DNA of 64,000 nt, from positions 5,456,001 through 5,520,000 of the forward strand of contig NZ_AP026978.1 of assembly GCF_027924405.1 (NCBI RefSeq). The letters are read 5' to 3'. Shown here in pieces: positions 39,484 through 47,918 of the stretch. The notes under the pieces are model-generated. The model had not been told where the DNA came from. It ran no database searches and worked only from the letters and a program-made list of their open reading frames with translations. The number at the start of each line of letters is the position of its first letter. Position 1 is the first letter of the stretch. This DNA is from Nocardia sputorum (GTDB lineage Bacteria > Actinomycetota > Actinomycetes > Mycobacteriales > Mycobacteriaceae). The translations under genes were made by a program, and so were the position numbers.

Positions 39484-39757
39484 TTCAACCCCGTTTCAAA
39501 GTCTCCCGACCGCCACGCCGCTCACCCCGCCGCGTACGCGGGCGGTCGGAACCACAATCGGACATTCTGCCAGTGCGTCACGTTCGCGCCAATGTGAACA
39601 CCTTGTCCGTCACTGCAGCGTTACCACCTGTAGATCACCCTGGCGATCCCCCGCGTTACCGGCGCGGGAGCGCATCGCATCACCGCCGGTCAGGGCACGA
39701 TTTCACTTCTGCGGCCCTGGCCTGTTAAGGTTTGTCCCGCACCGGAACACGGAGCAC

Positions 39758-39830
<73 letters not shown>

Positions 39831-39839
39831 CAACACGAG

Positions 39840-39882
39840 AACCGTGCCCTTGCCGTATTCGTCGGCAAGGGCACGGTTTTTT
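39840..39882 (+). terminator. Rho-independent terminator after tRNA-Lys
   Basis: ACCGTGCCCTTGCCG pairs perfectly with CGGCAAGGGCACGGT and is followed by a T-run (TTTTTT). Confidence 0.95.
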
Positions 39883-40533
39883 CATCCCCGCGCGCCCAGC
39901 CGCCGTGACATGACCGTGACCTGGGCTTTTTCCCAGAAGCCCCAGTGGTCTCAATTCGGACAGCGGTACGCCCCCGAGGCGGCCGAAATCCAGCTATTCG
40001 GCCGAAAAGTTCTGTGATGTACAGCACAAGAGGTTTAGCAGCAAACTCCCAGCTTGGATAACGATTCGGCTACCGCGTCCTGGGCTTTCCAAGATCGACA
40101 GCATCTGCCATTCAAGATTCGTTCACCCTCTGTTAACCAAGCGTGACCATTCTGCAATCAGGTCACAAAGCGACCTGAAGTTTGGTCAGCCCGAGGAGTT
40201 GTAGACACCGATTCGGTAACGATCACACGGCAGGCAGTTGCCCGCCAGTGATCAGCGGAGCGGAATCCGGCAACGGACCCGCGAACCTACTTCCGCCCGT
40301 CTCTTCGCATCGAGGTGCGAAGTCCCGCGCGACACCGCGGCCGAGCCCCAGCGAGGGCGATCCGGCGCCGCACGAACCGCGTCGCGTTCCGGGGACGTGA
40401 ACGTCCCCCACAACAAAACCACACAACAGCACATGGCCGTTTTCGGCGCGCGTCCACGAGCGTACGCCGCAGGATCCGTGCTGCCCAACTGCGGCCGGAT
40501 CGAGTAAGTCCCCGATCAAGGAACCGATTCGCA
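39883..40533. other. 651-bp leader upstream of secreted transglycosylase
   Basis: No gene is supported. The stretch is AT-richer than its surroundings up to about 40220 and then carries two clear hairpins: CTTCGCA/TGCGAAG (40303-40322) and GGGGACGT-GA-ACGTCCCC (40391-40408). It probably holds the promoter and a long 5' leader of the transglycosylase gene. I could not match it to the c-di-AMP (ydaO) riboswitch consensus. Confidence 0.55.
40391..40408. promoter_or_regulatory. 8-bp perfect inverted repeat in transglycosylase leader
   Basis: GGGGACGT-GA-ACGTCCCC, 18 bp, lies 125 bp before the start codon. It could be a dimeric regulator site or an RNA hairpin in the leader. No T-run follows. Confidence 0.45.
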
Positions 40534-41172
40534 ATGCCTGACAGACGCCTTTCCACCCTTCGCCGCCCCTCGTTCCGCGAAACCGTCACCGTCGCGGTCG
40601 CCGCCGCCGGTGTCGTTGCCGTGGCCGCCTGCTCCGCGGCGTCCGTTGCCGATGACAGCGTCCCGTCTCGCATCGCCATGGTGGCCGAGCAGCAGCCGGA
40701 GGCCGCGCCCGCTCCGGTCGCCGAGCAGGCCGCCGCACCGGTCGCGGAGGCGATCCCGGCGCCGTTGCCCGCTCCGGCTCCGGCTCCGGCTCCGGCTCCC
40801 GCCCCCGAGCCGGTCCCGGCCCCGATGCCCGCCCCGGCCCCGCCGGTCTACGCGAACAACCTGGACGGCTGGATCCGCCAGGCGCTGGACATCATGCAGG
40901 CTAACGGCATCCCCGGCACCTACGAGGGCATCCACCGCAACATCATGCGTGAGTCGACCGGCAACCCCCAGGCCATCAACCTGTGGGACTCCAACGCCGC
41001 CATGGGCATCCCGTCCAAGGGCCTGCTGCAGGTGATCGACCCCACCTTCGCCGCCTACCACGTCGCGGGCACGCCCTTCGACATCTGGGATCCGGTGGCC
41101 AACATCGTCGCCGCCTGCAACTACGCGGCGCACCGCTACGGCTCGATGGACAACGTCAACAGCGCGTACTGA
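40534..41172 (+). CDS. Secreted transglycosylase, SLT domain
   Basis: The protein is 212 aa, with an ATG at 40534. An N-terminal signal segment (hydrophobic about 20-34, then AACSA) directs export and could include a lipobox. A Pro/Ala-rich linker (about 55-105) with PAPAPAPAP repeats precedes the SLT lysozyme-like domain, where NIMRESTGNPQAIN contains the catalytic Glu140 and GIPSKGLLQVIDPTFAAY is a typical SLT core. Such enzymes cleave the glycan strands of peptidoglycan in growth and resuscitation. It is followed by a strong terminator and preceded by a long leader with hairpins, suggesting post-transcriptional or regulator control. Confidence 0.85.
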   Translation: MPDRRLSTLRRPSFRETVTVAVAAAGVVAVAACSAASVADDSVPSRIAMVAEQQPEAAPAPVAEQAAAPVAEAIPAPLPAPAPAPAPAPAPEPVPAPMPAPAPPVYANNLDGWIRQALDIMQANGIPGTYEGIHRNIMRESTGNPQAINLWDSNAAMGIPSKGLLQVIDPTFAAYHVAGTPFDIWDPVANIVAACNYAAHRYGSMDNVNSAY

Positions 41173-41187
41173 GCCACAACCGCCACG

Positions 41188-41217
41188 CAGCCTCCCCATC
41201 CACGGATGGGGAGGCTG
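41188..41217 (+). terminator. Hairpin terminator after transglycosylase gene
   Basis: CAGCCTCCCCATCC pairs perfectly with GGATGGGGAGGCTG around a 2-nt loop, 15 bp after the stop. No T-run follows. Confidence 0.8.
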
Positions 41218-41350
41218 CCGGCGTATTCCGGCCCTTCCGGCCCGGCGGCCGGGCGCAGCTCCGTGCTCCTCGGCCAGGCGCAGGCCGTCGACGGACGACG
41301 TCCGGCCGCGTCCGTTATGGTCGAGGCACCTGCGACCCCGTGGACATCCC

Positions 41351-41665
41351 GTGACCGACTACGCACACAACGACGCGGCGGCCAAGAGCCGCGCCGAGAA
41401 AGCGCGACGGCTGGCGAGCTATCTCTGGCACCGCGGCATCACCGGTCCCGAGGTGCTCGCGATGCCCGCGCCCGTCCGGCGCAAACTGGCCAGGGCCGCC
41501 GCGACGAATCCGCCGAGCACCGACGAGACCTGGACAACGGTGGCGCGGCTGCTGGCGGAGAAGGACGACTGGGCCGCCCGCCATCCGGGGCATCCCGCTG
41601 CCCGGCGCGAGCACACCGACGAGAAGCTGCTCTGGGTGAAGCCGCCGATCCGGCCGTGGTCCTGA
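41351..41665 (+). CDS. Hypothetical protein, 104 aa
   Basis: The GTG start at 41351 follows a weak ribosome-binding region. The protein is basic and helical (AAAKSRAEKARRLASYLWHR, then VLAMPAPVRRKLARAA), with a conserved-looking TWTTVARLLAEKDDW segment. No membrane segment or signal is seen, so it is probably cytoplasmic. I do not recognise the family. Codon use resembles that of its neighbours, and it stands in the direction of the following DUF1992 gene, 92 bp apart. Confidence 0.55.
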   Translation: MTDYAHNDAAAKSRAEKARRLASYLWHRGITGPEVLAMPAPVRRKLARAAATNPPSTDETWTTVARLLAEKDDWAARHPGHPAARREHTDEKLLWVKPPIRPWS

Positions 41666-41757
41666 TTGTTTCTAAAATAGTTGCGACACAATACTTTCCA
41701 CGTCTACTACAAACTTCCGTAGAGTGGTGCCATGCACCCGCCGCCCCGGCCGTCACG

Positions 41758-42291
41758 ATGACCGAGCGCAAGCCGCCGAAGCAGACCTTCGAATCGTGGG
41801 TCGACAAGCAGATCCGCGAGGCGGCCGAGCGCGGCGAATTCGACAACCTCCCTGGCACCGGCAAACCGATCCCCGGGGCGGGCACGGCTTACGACGAGGA
41901 CTGGTGGCTGCGCGGATATCTGCGCCGCGAAGGCGTCGGCAGCGAGGCGCTGCTGCCACCGTCGCTGCTGCTGCGACGGGATATCGAGCACCTGCCCGAC
42001 GAGGTGCGCGACGCGACCAGCGAACGCCAGGTGCGGGCGGCCGTGAGCGAGCTCAACAAACGTATCGTGGACTGGCTGCGGATGCCGGAAGGACCGTTCG
42101 TGCCGATCGCTCCGGTGAACGCGGACGAGATCGTCGAGCAGTGGCGGAACGCGCGCGGGGCCGCGCGGCCGAGGCGCGAGCAGTCGAGCAGCCGGAGCGC
42201 AGCGCCTTCCCCAGCGCAGGCCGACGAGGTGACAGTTCGTCCCCGCCGCCGGTGGTGGCGGCGGCGAAGAAACGGCACCGACGCCGGGTAG
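41758..42291 (+). CDS. DUF1992 (DnaJ-C28-type) protein
   Basis: The protein is 177 aa from the ATG at 41758. The DUF1992 core occupies about 10-80: FESWVDKQIREAAERGEF, then NLPGTGKPIPG, and DWWLRGYLRREG. This is the conserved segment of the DNAJC28-type proteins, whose bacterial function is not known. The C-terminal third is Arg/Ser-rich and ends in RRRRNG, suggesting nucleic-acid or membrane contact. The ATG lacks an obvious ribosome-binding site. TAGAGT at 41720-41725 is the best -10 candidate in an unusually AT-rich upstream stretch. The gene is convergent with marR, 19 bp apart. Confidence 0.8.
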   Translation: MTERKPPKQTFESWVDKQIREAAERGEFDNLPGTGKPIPGAGTAYDEDWWLRGYLRREGVGSEALLPPSLLLRRDIEHLPDEVRDATSERQVRAAVSELNKRIVDWLRMPEGPFVPIAPVNADEIVEQWRNARGAARPRREQSSSRSAAPSPAQADEVTVRPRRRWWRRRRNGTDAG

Positions 42292-42310
42292 CTCGGCGCC
42301 ATCCCGCCGC

Positions 42311-42775
42311 TCACGCGCCGAGTTCGGTCACTTGCTCCACCTCGGCGATCACCTTGTCCGCCAGCGCGCGCAGCACCTGAGCCTCGTCCGCCGTCATCGG
42401 CTCCACGAAGACGCGACGGACCAGATCGACATGATTCGGGGCGGCTCGCTCCAGCGCCACCCGCCCTTCCGGCGTGAGCTGAACGATGATGCCGCGCGCA
42501 TCCTCCTCGGCGGGCCGCCGCTCGACCAGGCCGCGCGCATCCATCCTGGCCAGATGCTTGGACAACCGGCTCTTCTCCCAGCACACCTCCGCGGCCAGTT
42601 CCTTGGCGCGCAGACAGCCGTTCGGGGCGGCGGACAACGCCACCATCAACTCGTAGTCCGCCAGGGACAGGCCGTCCTCGGCCAGCCCGGCGGAAATCGC
42701 CCCGTCCAAACGCTGGCGCAGCCGCACATAGGCCTGCCAAGTCGCCTGCTCGTCGTCACTCAACCACCGGACCAT
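42311..42775 (-). CDS. MarR family regulator
   Basis: The protein is 154 aa. It is a winged-helix MarR protein: LSLADYELMVALSAAPNG before the HTH, then RAKELAAEVCWEKSRLSKHLARM (recognition helix around KSRLSKHL), and the wing EEDARGIIVQLTPEGR. The N- and C-terminal helices form the dimer interface. It is divergent from the pirin gene, with a palindrome in the 58-bp gap, so autoregulation and control of the pirin are likely. C64 could be a redox sensor, as in OhrR-type proteins, but this is only a suggestion. Confidence 0.88.
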   Translation of the reverse strand: MVRWLSDDEQATWQAYVRLRQRLDGAISAGLAEDGLSLADYELMVALSAAPNGCLRAKELAAEVCWEKSRLSKHLARMDARGLVERRPAEEDARGIIVQLTPEGRVALERAAPNHVDLVRRVFVEPMTADEAQVLRALADKVIAEVEQVTELGA

Positions 42776-42795
42776 GGGAATGAAGTGTAGTCGCG

Positions 42796-42817
42796 GTTGG
42801 TTGACATGGACACCAAC
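42796..42817. promoter_or_regulatory. MarR operator candidate
   Basis: GTTGGT-TGACATGGAC-ACCAAC is a perfect 6-bp inverted repeat with a 10-bp spacer, and it includes TTGACA at 42801-42806. Its place between the divergent marR and pirin genes makes it the likely MarR site. Confidence 0.55.
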
Positions 42818-42833
42818 TCCTCAGGAGGTTCCG

Positions 42834-43811
42834 ATGCCCGCCGTGACCGTTCCCGACATCATGGTTCTGCCCCGCCTGCCCCGCCCCGACGCGACCCTGC
42901 GCGAGCGGCCGGTCCGAAGCGTGGTCACCGCGCACACCCAACGTGAGGGCGCGGGATTCGAGGTGCGCAGGCCGTTCCCCAGCATGGATCTGCGCACGGC
43001 CGATCCCTTCATCCTGCTCGACCAGATGGGCCCGGTCGCCTACGAACCGCACGAGGCGAAAGGCGCGCCCTGGCATCCACACCGGGGCTTCGAGACGGTC
43101 ACCTACATGCTCGACGGCACCATGGTGCACCACGACTCGCACGGCGGCGGCGGCGTCATCGGCGAAGGCGACACCCAGTGGATGACCGCGGGCTCCGGCA
43201 TCCTGCACGACGAGGTGCCGCCGGAGGCGATGGTCGCCTCGGGCGGGTGGTTCCACGGCATCCAGCTGTGGGTGAACCTGCCGCGCGCGCTCAAGTTCGC
43301 CACGCCGCGCTATCAAGATCTGCGCGCACGCGAACTGACCCTGGTGAGTTCGCACGACGGCGGCGCGCTGGTGCGGCTCATCGCCGGGGAGGTCGGCGGA
43401 TTCACCGGTCCCGGATCGACCTACACCCCGATCGCCTACGCCCACGCGTCGATCACGCCCGGTGGGATCCTCGAAACACCGTGGCCGCAAGAGTTTACGG
43501 CGATGGCGTACGTGCTGTCCGGCAGCGGTGGCGTCGGCGCGGAACGCAGGCCGCTGCGCGAAGGACAGCTGGCGGTCTTCGGACGCGGCGACGCGATCAG
43601 CGTGACAGCCGATGCGCGCCAAGACAATCGGACCGGAGCGCTGGAAGTGTTGCTGCTCGGCGGACAGCCGATCCGGGAACCGGTGGTGCAGTACGGGCCG
43701 TTCGTGATGAACACTCGCGCCGAGATCATCGAAGCGATGGAGGACTACCAGGCCGGACGCATGGGAAACATCCCCGCGGAGCACATCCGCGGCGCCGGGA
43801 CCACCGCCTGA
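42834..43811 (+). CDS. Pirin family protein
   Basis: The protein is 325 aa, with an ATG at 42834 preceded by AGGAGG. The bicupin pirin fold is clear: the N-terminal cupin has HPHRGFETVTYMLDG, H-H-D-S-H around 103-107, and GDTQWMTAGSGILHDE, which supplies the usual metal-binding His and Glu residues. A C-terminal cupin follows (about 185-290). Many pirins are quercetin dioxygenase-like or act as regulators under oxidative stress. The exact role here is unknown. Control by the divergent MarR protein is likely from the shared 58-bp promoter region. Confidence 0.88.
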   Translation: MPAVTVPDIMVLPRLPRPDATLRERPVRSVVTAHTQREGAGFEVRRPFPSMDLRTADPFILLDQMGPVAYEPHEAKGAPWHPHRGFETVTYMLDGTMVHHDSHGGGGVIGEGDTQWMTAGSGILHDEVPPEAMVASGGWFHGIQLWVNLPRALKFATPRYQDLRARELTLVSSHDGGALVRLIAGEVGGFTGPGSTYTPIAYAHASITPGGILETPWPQEFTAMAYVLSGSGGVGAERRPLREGQLAVFGRGDAISVTADARQDNRTGALEVLLLGGQPIREPVVQYGPFVMNTRAEIIEAMEDYQAGRMGNIPAEHIRGAGTTA

Positions 43812-43946
43812 GCGACGACGATGGGCGCGATCCCCTAATGCCCTAGTTCCATCCCCCCGAGGTTGACAAGAGAGCGGCCCGTCACAACAGTGGATGCGGC
43901 GTCCGGTCGGACGCCCATCCACCGCAGCAACCACACAGAGGAATAC

Positions 43947-44243
43947 ATGAACGTTCGCCGGCTCTCCGTCAGCGCGGCCGTCGCGGGATTGACCTTTCTC
44001 GCGGCTCCCGCCGCCCTAGCCGCCCCTCCGTCCGGATCCGCCGGAACCGGCTCCTCGGCCGTCGACACCGGCTCCGCCGCGACCGGCTCGGCCGGTCTGT
44101 CGCAGACCGGTTCGGCCGGTGGCGCCTTCGCCAACTGCGACGACGCCCGTGCCGCCGGCCGTGCGCCGCTGTTCCGCGGCGAACCCGGCTTCGGGCCGCA
44201 TCTGGATCCCGACGGCGACGGCTTCGCCTGCCCGACGGTCTGA
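43947..44243 (+). CDS. Secreted excalibur-domain protein
   Basis: The protein is 98 aa. A signal peptide (about 1-26, ending in AALAA) is followed by a GSA-rich segment (GSAGTGSSAVDTGSAATGSAG) and an excalibur calcium-binding domain: FANCDDARAAGRAPL, then DPDGDGFACP, in which the Asp-x-Asp-x-Asp-Gly loop binds calcium and the two cysteines pair. AGAGGAA precedes the ATG at 43947. Such proteins are extracellular. The GSA-rich part resembles that of the small secreted protein at 37930. A strong terminator follows. Confidence 0.88.
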   Translation: MNVRRLSVSAAVAGLTFLAAPAALAAPPSGSAGTGSSAVDTGSAATGSAGLSQTGSAGGAFANCDDARAAGRAPLFRGEPGFGPHLDPDGDGFACPTV

Positions 44244-44255
44244 ACCGACCGCGAA

Positions 44256-44297
44256 ACGACGACACCCGGTGGGCGATGCCACACCGGGTGTCGTCGT
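44256..44297. terminator. Bidirectional terminator
   Basis: ACGACGACACCCGGT pairs perfectly with ACCGGGTGTCGTCGT around a 12-nt loop, between the excalibur gene and the convergent DUF3618 gene. Confidence 0.88.
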
Positions 44298-44306
44298 ATT
44301 TCCAGC

Positions 44307-44528
44307 TCAGCGGAAGATCTTGAGCAGCACCAGCCCGACCACCAGTGCGGCGGCGCCGATCAGGCTGTACTTCACCTTCGGCTCGTTCAGCTTCCCGACC
44401 ACGATCTGCTTGGTGTCGTCCGCGATGCGATGCGGGTCCGCGCGTACCGCGAGTTCGTCGAGCGTGCTCGCCAGCCGAGTGCGGGCGGCCTCGATCTCCT
44501 GCTCGATCCGCTCGGTATCCCTTGCCAC
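44307..44528 (-). CDS. DUF3618 small membrane protein
   Basis: The protein is 73 aa, from a GTG at 44528 with AGGAGG nine bases upstream. The amphipathic N-terminus (DTERIEQEIEAARTRLASTL) and the C-terminal membrane helix (SLIGAAALVVGLVLLKIF) are typical of DUF3618. The M. tuberculosis homologue Rv2520c also precedes bcp on the opposite strand. Function is unknown; a membrane-associated scaffold role is possible. Confidence 0.85.
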   Translation of the reverse strand: MARDTERIEQEIEAARTRLASTLDELAVRADPHRIADDTKQIVVGKLNEPKVKYSLIGAAALVVGLVLLKIFR

Positions 44529-44693
44529 GTTCCACCCTCCTGTTGTCGATTGCCGCACCCGGTGCACGATCACGCCGCATGTCCGGCCGTCCGTGCGGCA
44601 CCCGGGGCTCGCGGACGAGTCTATCCGCCGCCACGCCGCGCCAACCGGCCGCGCGAGGATCTCCGGTCACCGCCTTCGGATACCGTGCTGGAG

Positions 44694-45167
44694 GTGACCA
44701 CCAACCAACGACTCTCCCCGGGCGACACCGCCCCCGGCTTCACGCTCCCCGACGCCGACGGCAAGAACGTCTCGCTGTCGGACTACCGCGGTCGCAAGGT
44801 GATCGTGTACTTCTACCCCGCCGCGAGCACGCCCGGCTGCACCAAGCAAGCCTGCGACTTCCGCGACAATCTGGCCGACCTGGACGGCGCGGGCATCGAC
44901 GTGGTGGGCATCTCGCCGGACAAGCCCGCCAAGCTGGCCAAGTTCCGCGACGCGGAACAGCTCACCTTCCCGCTGCTGTCGGATCCCGACCGCACCGTGC
45001 TCACCGCCTGGGGCGCGTACGGCGAGAAGACCATGTACGGCAAGACGGTCGTCGGCGTCATCCGCTCGACCTTCCTGGTGGACGAAGCGGGCAAGATCGC
45101 CGTCGCGCAGTACAACGTCCGCGCCACCGGGCACGTCGCCAAGTTGCGTCGCGACCTGTCGGTGTAG
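44694..45167 (+). CDS. bcp: Thioredoxin-dependent peroxiredoxin Bcp
   Basis: The protein is 157 aa from a GTG at 44694. It has the atypical 2-Cys peroxiredoxin pattern: peroxidatic Cys49 in ASTPGCTKQAC and resolving Cys54 five residues later. SLSDYRGRKVIVYFYP and FPLLSDPDR are conserved core segments, and the ending RRDLSV equals that of mycobacterial Rv2521. It reduces peroxides with thioredoxin in the cytoplasm. Synteny with Rv2520c-Rv2524c is exact. An in-frame GTG at 44685 is an alternative start. The ribosome-binding site is close to the GTG. Confidence 0.93.
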   Translation: MTTNQRLSPGDTAPGFTLPDADGKNVSLSDYRGRKVIVYFYPAASTPGCTKQACDFRDNLADLDGAGIDVVGISPDKPAKLAKFRDAEQLTFPLLSDPDRTVLTAWGAYGEKTMYGKTVVGVIRSTFLVDEAGKIAVAQYNVRATGHVAKLRRDLSV

Positions 45168-45229
45168 CGCGGACGACGAAAAGCCCGGCGCCGCAGGGAC
45201 ACCGGGCCGAGGTCGTCCTGCGGCTCGGT

Positions 45230-46450
45230 TCAGGCCTGCCAGACCTGCTGGGCGGCCCATTGCGCCATCAGACGGAGATGCTCGTCCCACCAGTCGGCGG
45301 CTTCCGGGGTGAACGCGGCGGGCGGCGGCGCCTCACCGGGGAACAGCAGCGCGCCGTCGGGCGCGCCCACCTTGCGATCGGACGGGAGCCCGGTACCCGG
45401 TACCAGCGGCTCAGTGCCCTCCGCCTCCGCCGCCGGCCCGTCCGTGGCGTCGGCCGCGACCAACGGCAGCGGAAGACTCCGCGGGGCAGCACCCCAGCCG
45501 TGCTGGGGCAGCTGCGCCCCAGCCGTGGAGGCGGAGCCGACCGACCCGTCCGCCTCGGTGTCCGCGAGCGGCACCGGCTCGGTCGCGTGGCCCGCACCGG
45601 TGCCCTCGATCCGGGCGTCCGCCGCGACGACGGTCGGCAACGGCTGTGCGGAATCGTTCAGCAGGTAGCTCCCGCCGACGACCATTCCGCTGGCCAGCAC
45701 ACCGGCCGCGGCGAACACCGCCACCCCGCCGCGCCCCCGCTGCGGCTCGCTCACCGGTCCGGCGTAACCGTCCTGCTCCAGCCGCGCGCTCAACGCCGCA
45801 CCGGCGGCCGACGCGAAAGCCCCCACGGTGCAGGGGATCACCGGCACCCCGAACGTCTCGACCGCCGTCAGCACCGCCGACCCGGCGCCCGCCGAACCGA
45901 TCAGCGCCACCGCGTCGGGTCGCGCGGCGGCCGCCTCCAGTTGCTCCCCCGTGGCCGCGACGCTCACACCGAGCGACCGCGGCGTCGCCCGGCCCGCCTG
46001 CCCCACCGCGGCGAGCACCCGGCGGCGGCCGCGATCGACCAGGGTGAACGCGTGGTACCCAGGCACCACCTCGCAGATCAGCAGGTTGTCGTAGGCGTCG
46101 AGCCAGGTCATCATGCTCGCCACGCTCAGGTGGGCCGATTTCACCGACACCATCGAGGCGCTGTGCCACGGACCGGCCGCCAGCCGGGTCACGATGGCGC
46201 GCCGCTCCGCGGGGTCCCGGTAGGCGACCGCCACGCCGCCGACCTCCCGCTCCGCGCCGAGCCCGGCGGTCAGCGCGCTGAGCGCCGTCTCCACCGCCGC
46301 GGCCACCTCCGCCTTGCCGTCCCCGTCCGTTCGCACCACCCGGCGCAGCAGCACCCGGTCGGCCAGCTTCTTGCCGTCGGCCAGCGCCACCGCGTGCACG
46401 GCACCGCGTTCGGTCGAAACGCCGAGAGTCACCACAGATTCAGCCACCAC
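45230..46450 (-). CDS. Membrane protein with actin-like N-terminus, unknown function
   Basis: The protein is 406 aa. GTG at 46450 is used (46447 is equally possible), with GAGGGAAGG upstream. The N-terminus (VVTLGVSTERGAVHAVALADG) looks like the first strand-loop-strand of an actin/Hsp70-type fold, and AVALIGSAGAGSAVLTAVE near 180 looks like a second phosphate loop. One membrane helix lies at about 245-265 (GVAVFAAAGVLASGMVVGG). The rest is a Pro/Ala/Glu-rich, probably extracytoplasmic, tail ending in WWDEHLRLMAQWAAQQVW. The pattern resembles the actinobacterial DUF7159 family, which has no known function. Its position between bcp and the TetR/acpS/fas genes corresponds to Rv2522c only by place, not by sequence. 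Confidence 0.6.
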   Translation of the reverse strand: MVAESVVTLGVSTERGAVHAVALADGKKLADRVLLRRVVRTDGDGKAEVAAAVETALSALTAGLGAEREVGGVAVAYRDPAERRAIVTRLAAGPWHSASMVSVKSAHLSVASMMTWLDAYDNLLICEVVPGYHAFTLVDRGRRRVLAAVGQAGRATPRSLGVSVAATGEQLEAAAARPDAVALIGSAGAGSAVLTAVETFGVPVIPCTVGAFASAAGAALSARLEQDGYAGPVSEPQRGRGGVAVFAAAGVLASGMVVGGSYLLNDSAQPLPTVVAADARIEGTGAGHATEPVPLADTEADGSVGSASTAGAQLPQHGWGAAPRSLPLPLVAADATDGPAAEAEGTEPLVPGTGLPSDRKVGAPDGALLFPGEAPPPAAFTPEAADWWDEHLRLMAQWAAQQVWQA

Positions 46451-46669
46451 TGATCACGCCTTCCCTCTGTGCATTGACCGAGCTCACGGGCTTGCCGAAA
46501 GCCATGAGCCCCATGGATTCCCCTGCTCGGAACACACGTCGCGATGCACGCGCGCTCGGTAAGTGTTCGGCACCACATCGGTTACGGATGGGTAGCGGAA
46601 ATCGAGTCGCCGGGACGCGAACGGCGGATGCGCGTATCGCACGCTTGTCCCTACCGTTAGCCTGGATGC

Positions 46670-47368
46670 GTGGAAGTACGCGCGGAGGCCAGGTCGAAGC
46701 ACCGTCTGGACCCTGCGTTGGAGCTGCAGGACGACCCACAGGAGCTCATGCCGCGACGCCGGCCGACGCAGGAACGCAGCAAACGAAAGTTCGACGCCTT
46801 ACTCCAGGCGTCCAGGGAACTGCTCGTCGAGGTCGGGTTCGAGTCCTTCACCTGTGAAGAGGTGGCGGCCAGGGCGGAGGTGCCGATCGGCACGCTGTAT
46901 CAGTTCTTCGCCAACAAGTACGTCATCGTCTGTGAGCTGAACCGCCAAGACCTGGTTGCCGTTTCCCAGGAGCTGGCCGACTTCCACGGCGAGATCCCGT
47001 CCTTGGACTGGCTGCGGCACATGAACCAGTTCGTCGACCACCTGGCCAACCTCTGGATGACCGACCCGTCCCGGCGGGAAGTGTGGCTCGCCATGCAGTC
47101 CACGCCGTCCACCCGGGCCACGGGCGCTATCCACGAGAAGCAGTTCGCCGAGGTCGTGTCGCAGATGCTGCGACCGCTCACCCCGCGCACCCCGCGGGCG
47201 CGGCGCACGATGATGGCCGAAGTGCTGGTGCACGTGGTCTATTCGATGCTCAACTTCTCGGTGCAGGACGAGCAGAGCAGCGCGGAAGCGGTCGCCGAAC
47301 TGAAGCGGCTGATGGTCGCCTACCTGCTCGTCGCGGAGAAGGAATCGCGCACCGGCAGCGAACGATGA
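46670..47368 (+). CDS. TetR family regulator next to acpS-fas
   Basis: The protein is 232 aa. Residues 1-28 are extra before the HTH. The HTH is TQERSKRKFDALLQASRELL, then TCEEVAARAEVPIGTLYQFFANK (recognition helix around PIGTLYQFF). The C-terminal domain is the ligand part. The GTG at 46670 lies seven bases after a -10-like TAGCCT, so the message may be leaderless; ATG at 46748 is an alternative start. It is convergent with acpS, and the nearness to acpS-fas makes a role in fatty-acid control attractive. It does not resemble FasR of mycobacteria, whose gene is elsewhere, so this link is weak inference. Confidence 0.78.
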   Translation: MEVRAEARSKHRLDPALELQDDPQELMPRRRPTQERSKRKFDALLQASRELLVEVGFESFTCEEVAARAEVPIGTLYQFFANKYVIVCELNRQDLVAVSQELADFHGEIPSLDWLRHMNQFVDHLANLWMTDPSRREVWLAMQSTPSTRATGAIHEKQFAEVVSQMLRPLTPRTPRARRTMMAEVLVHVVYSMLNFSVQDEQSSAEAVAELKRLMVAYLLVAEKESRTGSER

Positions 47369-47398
47369 CGGTGGTCCCGGCGGGAACCGGGACCACCG
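47369..47398. terminator. Bidirectional hairpin between tetR and acpS
   Basis: CGGTGGTCCCGG pairs perfectly with CCGGGACCACCG around a CGGGAA loop, beginning directly after the tetR stop codon. Confidence 0.85.
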
Positions 47399-47404
47399 CG
47401 CGGC

Positions 47405-47842
47405 TCACCCGGCGTTGTCGCGGCCTTCGATGAGGTCGGCCAACTCGCCCGGGTCCTCGAGCACCACCATCGCGGCGGCCGTGTCGCCGTCGTGGGTCAG
47501 CGACAGGTGAACCCGTACCCGGGGCAGGAATTCGGCGGCCAGGCCGTGCAGCTTGATGCTCGGCCTGCCCCACGCGTCGTTGACCACTTCGATCAGCGGA
47601 TAGGGGTTGTCCCCGATCTGCGGGCGGCGGGCGAACCGAGACGATGCCCAGGCTTTGAGCACCGCCTCTTTCGCCGCCCACCGCGCCGCGTAGCTGCGCG
47701 CCGGGTCGGTCCCTTTGCTCTGGCAGTAGCGCCGCTCTCCCGCGGTGAAACTTTCCCGGAGCATGGTTGTTCCAGCGCGTTCGAGCTGTTCGGCGAACTC
47801 GGAGATGGTCACCAAGTCCAAGCCGATACCGAGGATCGTCAT
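47405..47842 (-). CDS. acpS: Holo-[acyl-carrier-protein] synthase
   Basis: The protein is 145 aa. AcpS transfers the 4'-phosphopantetheine arm of CoA to the serine of acyl carrier domains. The family motifs are GIGLDLV with Asp9 and ARWAAKEAVLKAW with Glu59, which bind the metal and CoA; LSLTHDGDTAAA is the C-terminal strand. It lies 76 bp downstream of fas on the same strand, exactly as in mycobacteria, and would activate the ACP domain of FAS-I. Length is typical. Confidence 0.95.
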   Translation of the reverse strand: MTILGIGLDLVTISEFAEQLERAGTTMLRESFTAGERRYCQSKGTDPARSYAARWAAKEAVLKAWASSRFARRPQIGDNPYPLIEVVNDAWGRPSIKLHGLAAEFLPRVRVHLSLTHDGDTAAAMVVLEDPGELADLIEGRDNAG

Positions 47843-47918
47843 AGGCGGGCAGCCTACGACGTGCTCGACGAGCCCGCGCGCGGACCCGGCGCGGCGAGTT
47901 GCCCCGCCGCCCTTCCGG

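Noticed and set aside
39883..40533. c-di-AMP (ydaO) riboswitch
   Set aside because: The characteristic conserved GGGGUGAAU-like and other core segments are not present. Only generic hairpins are seen.
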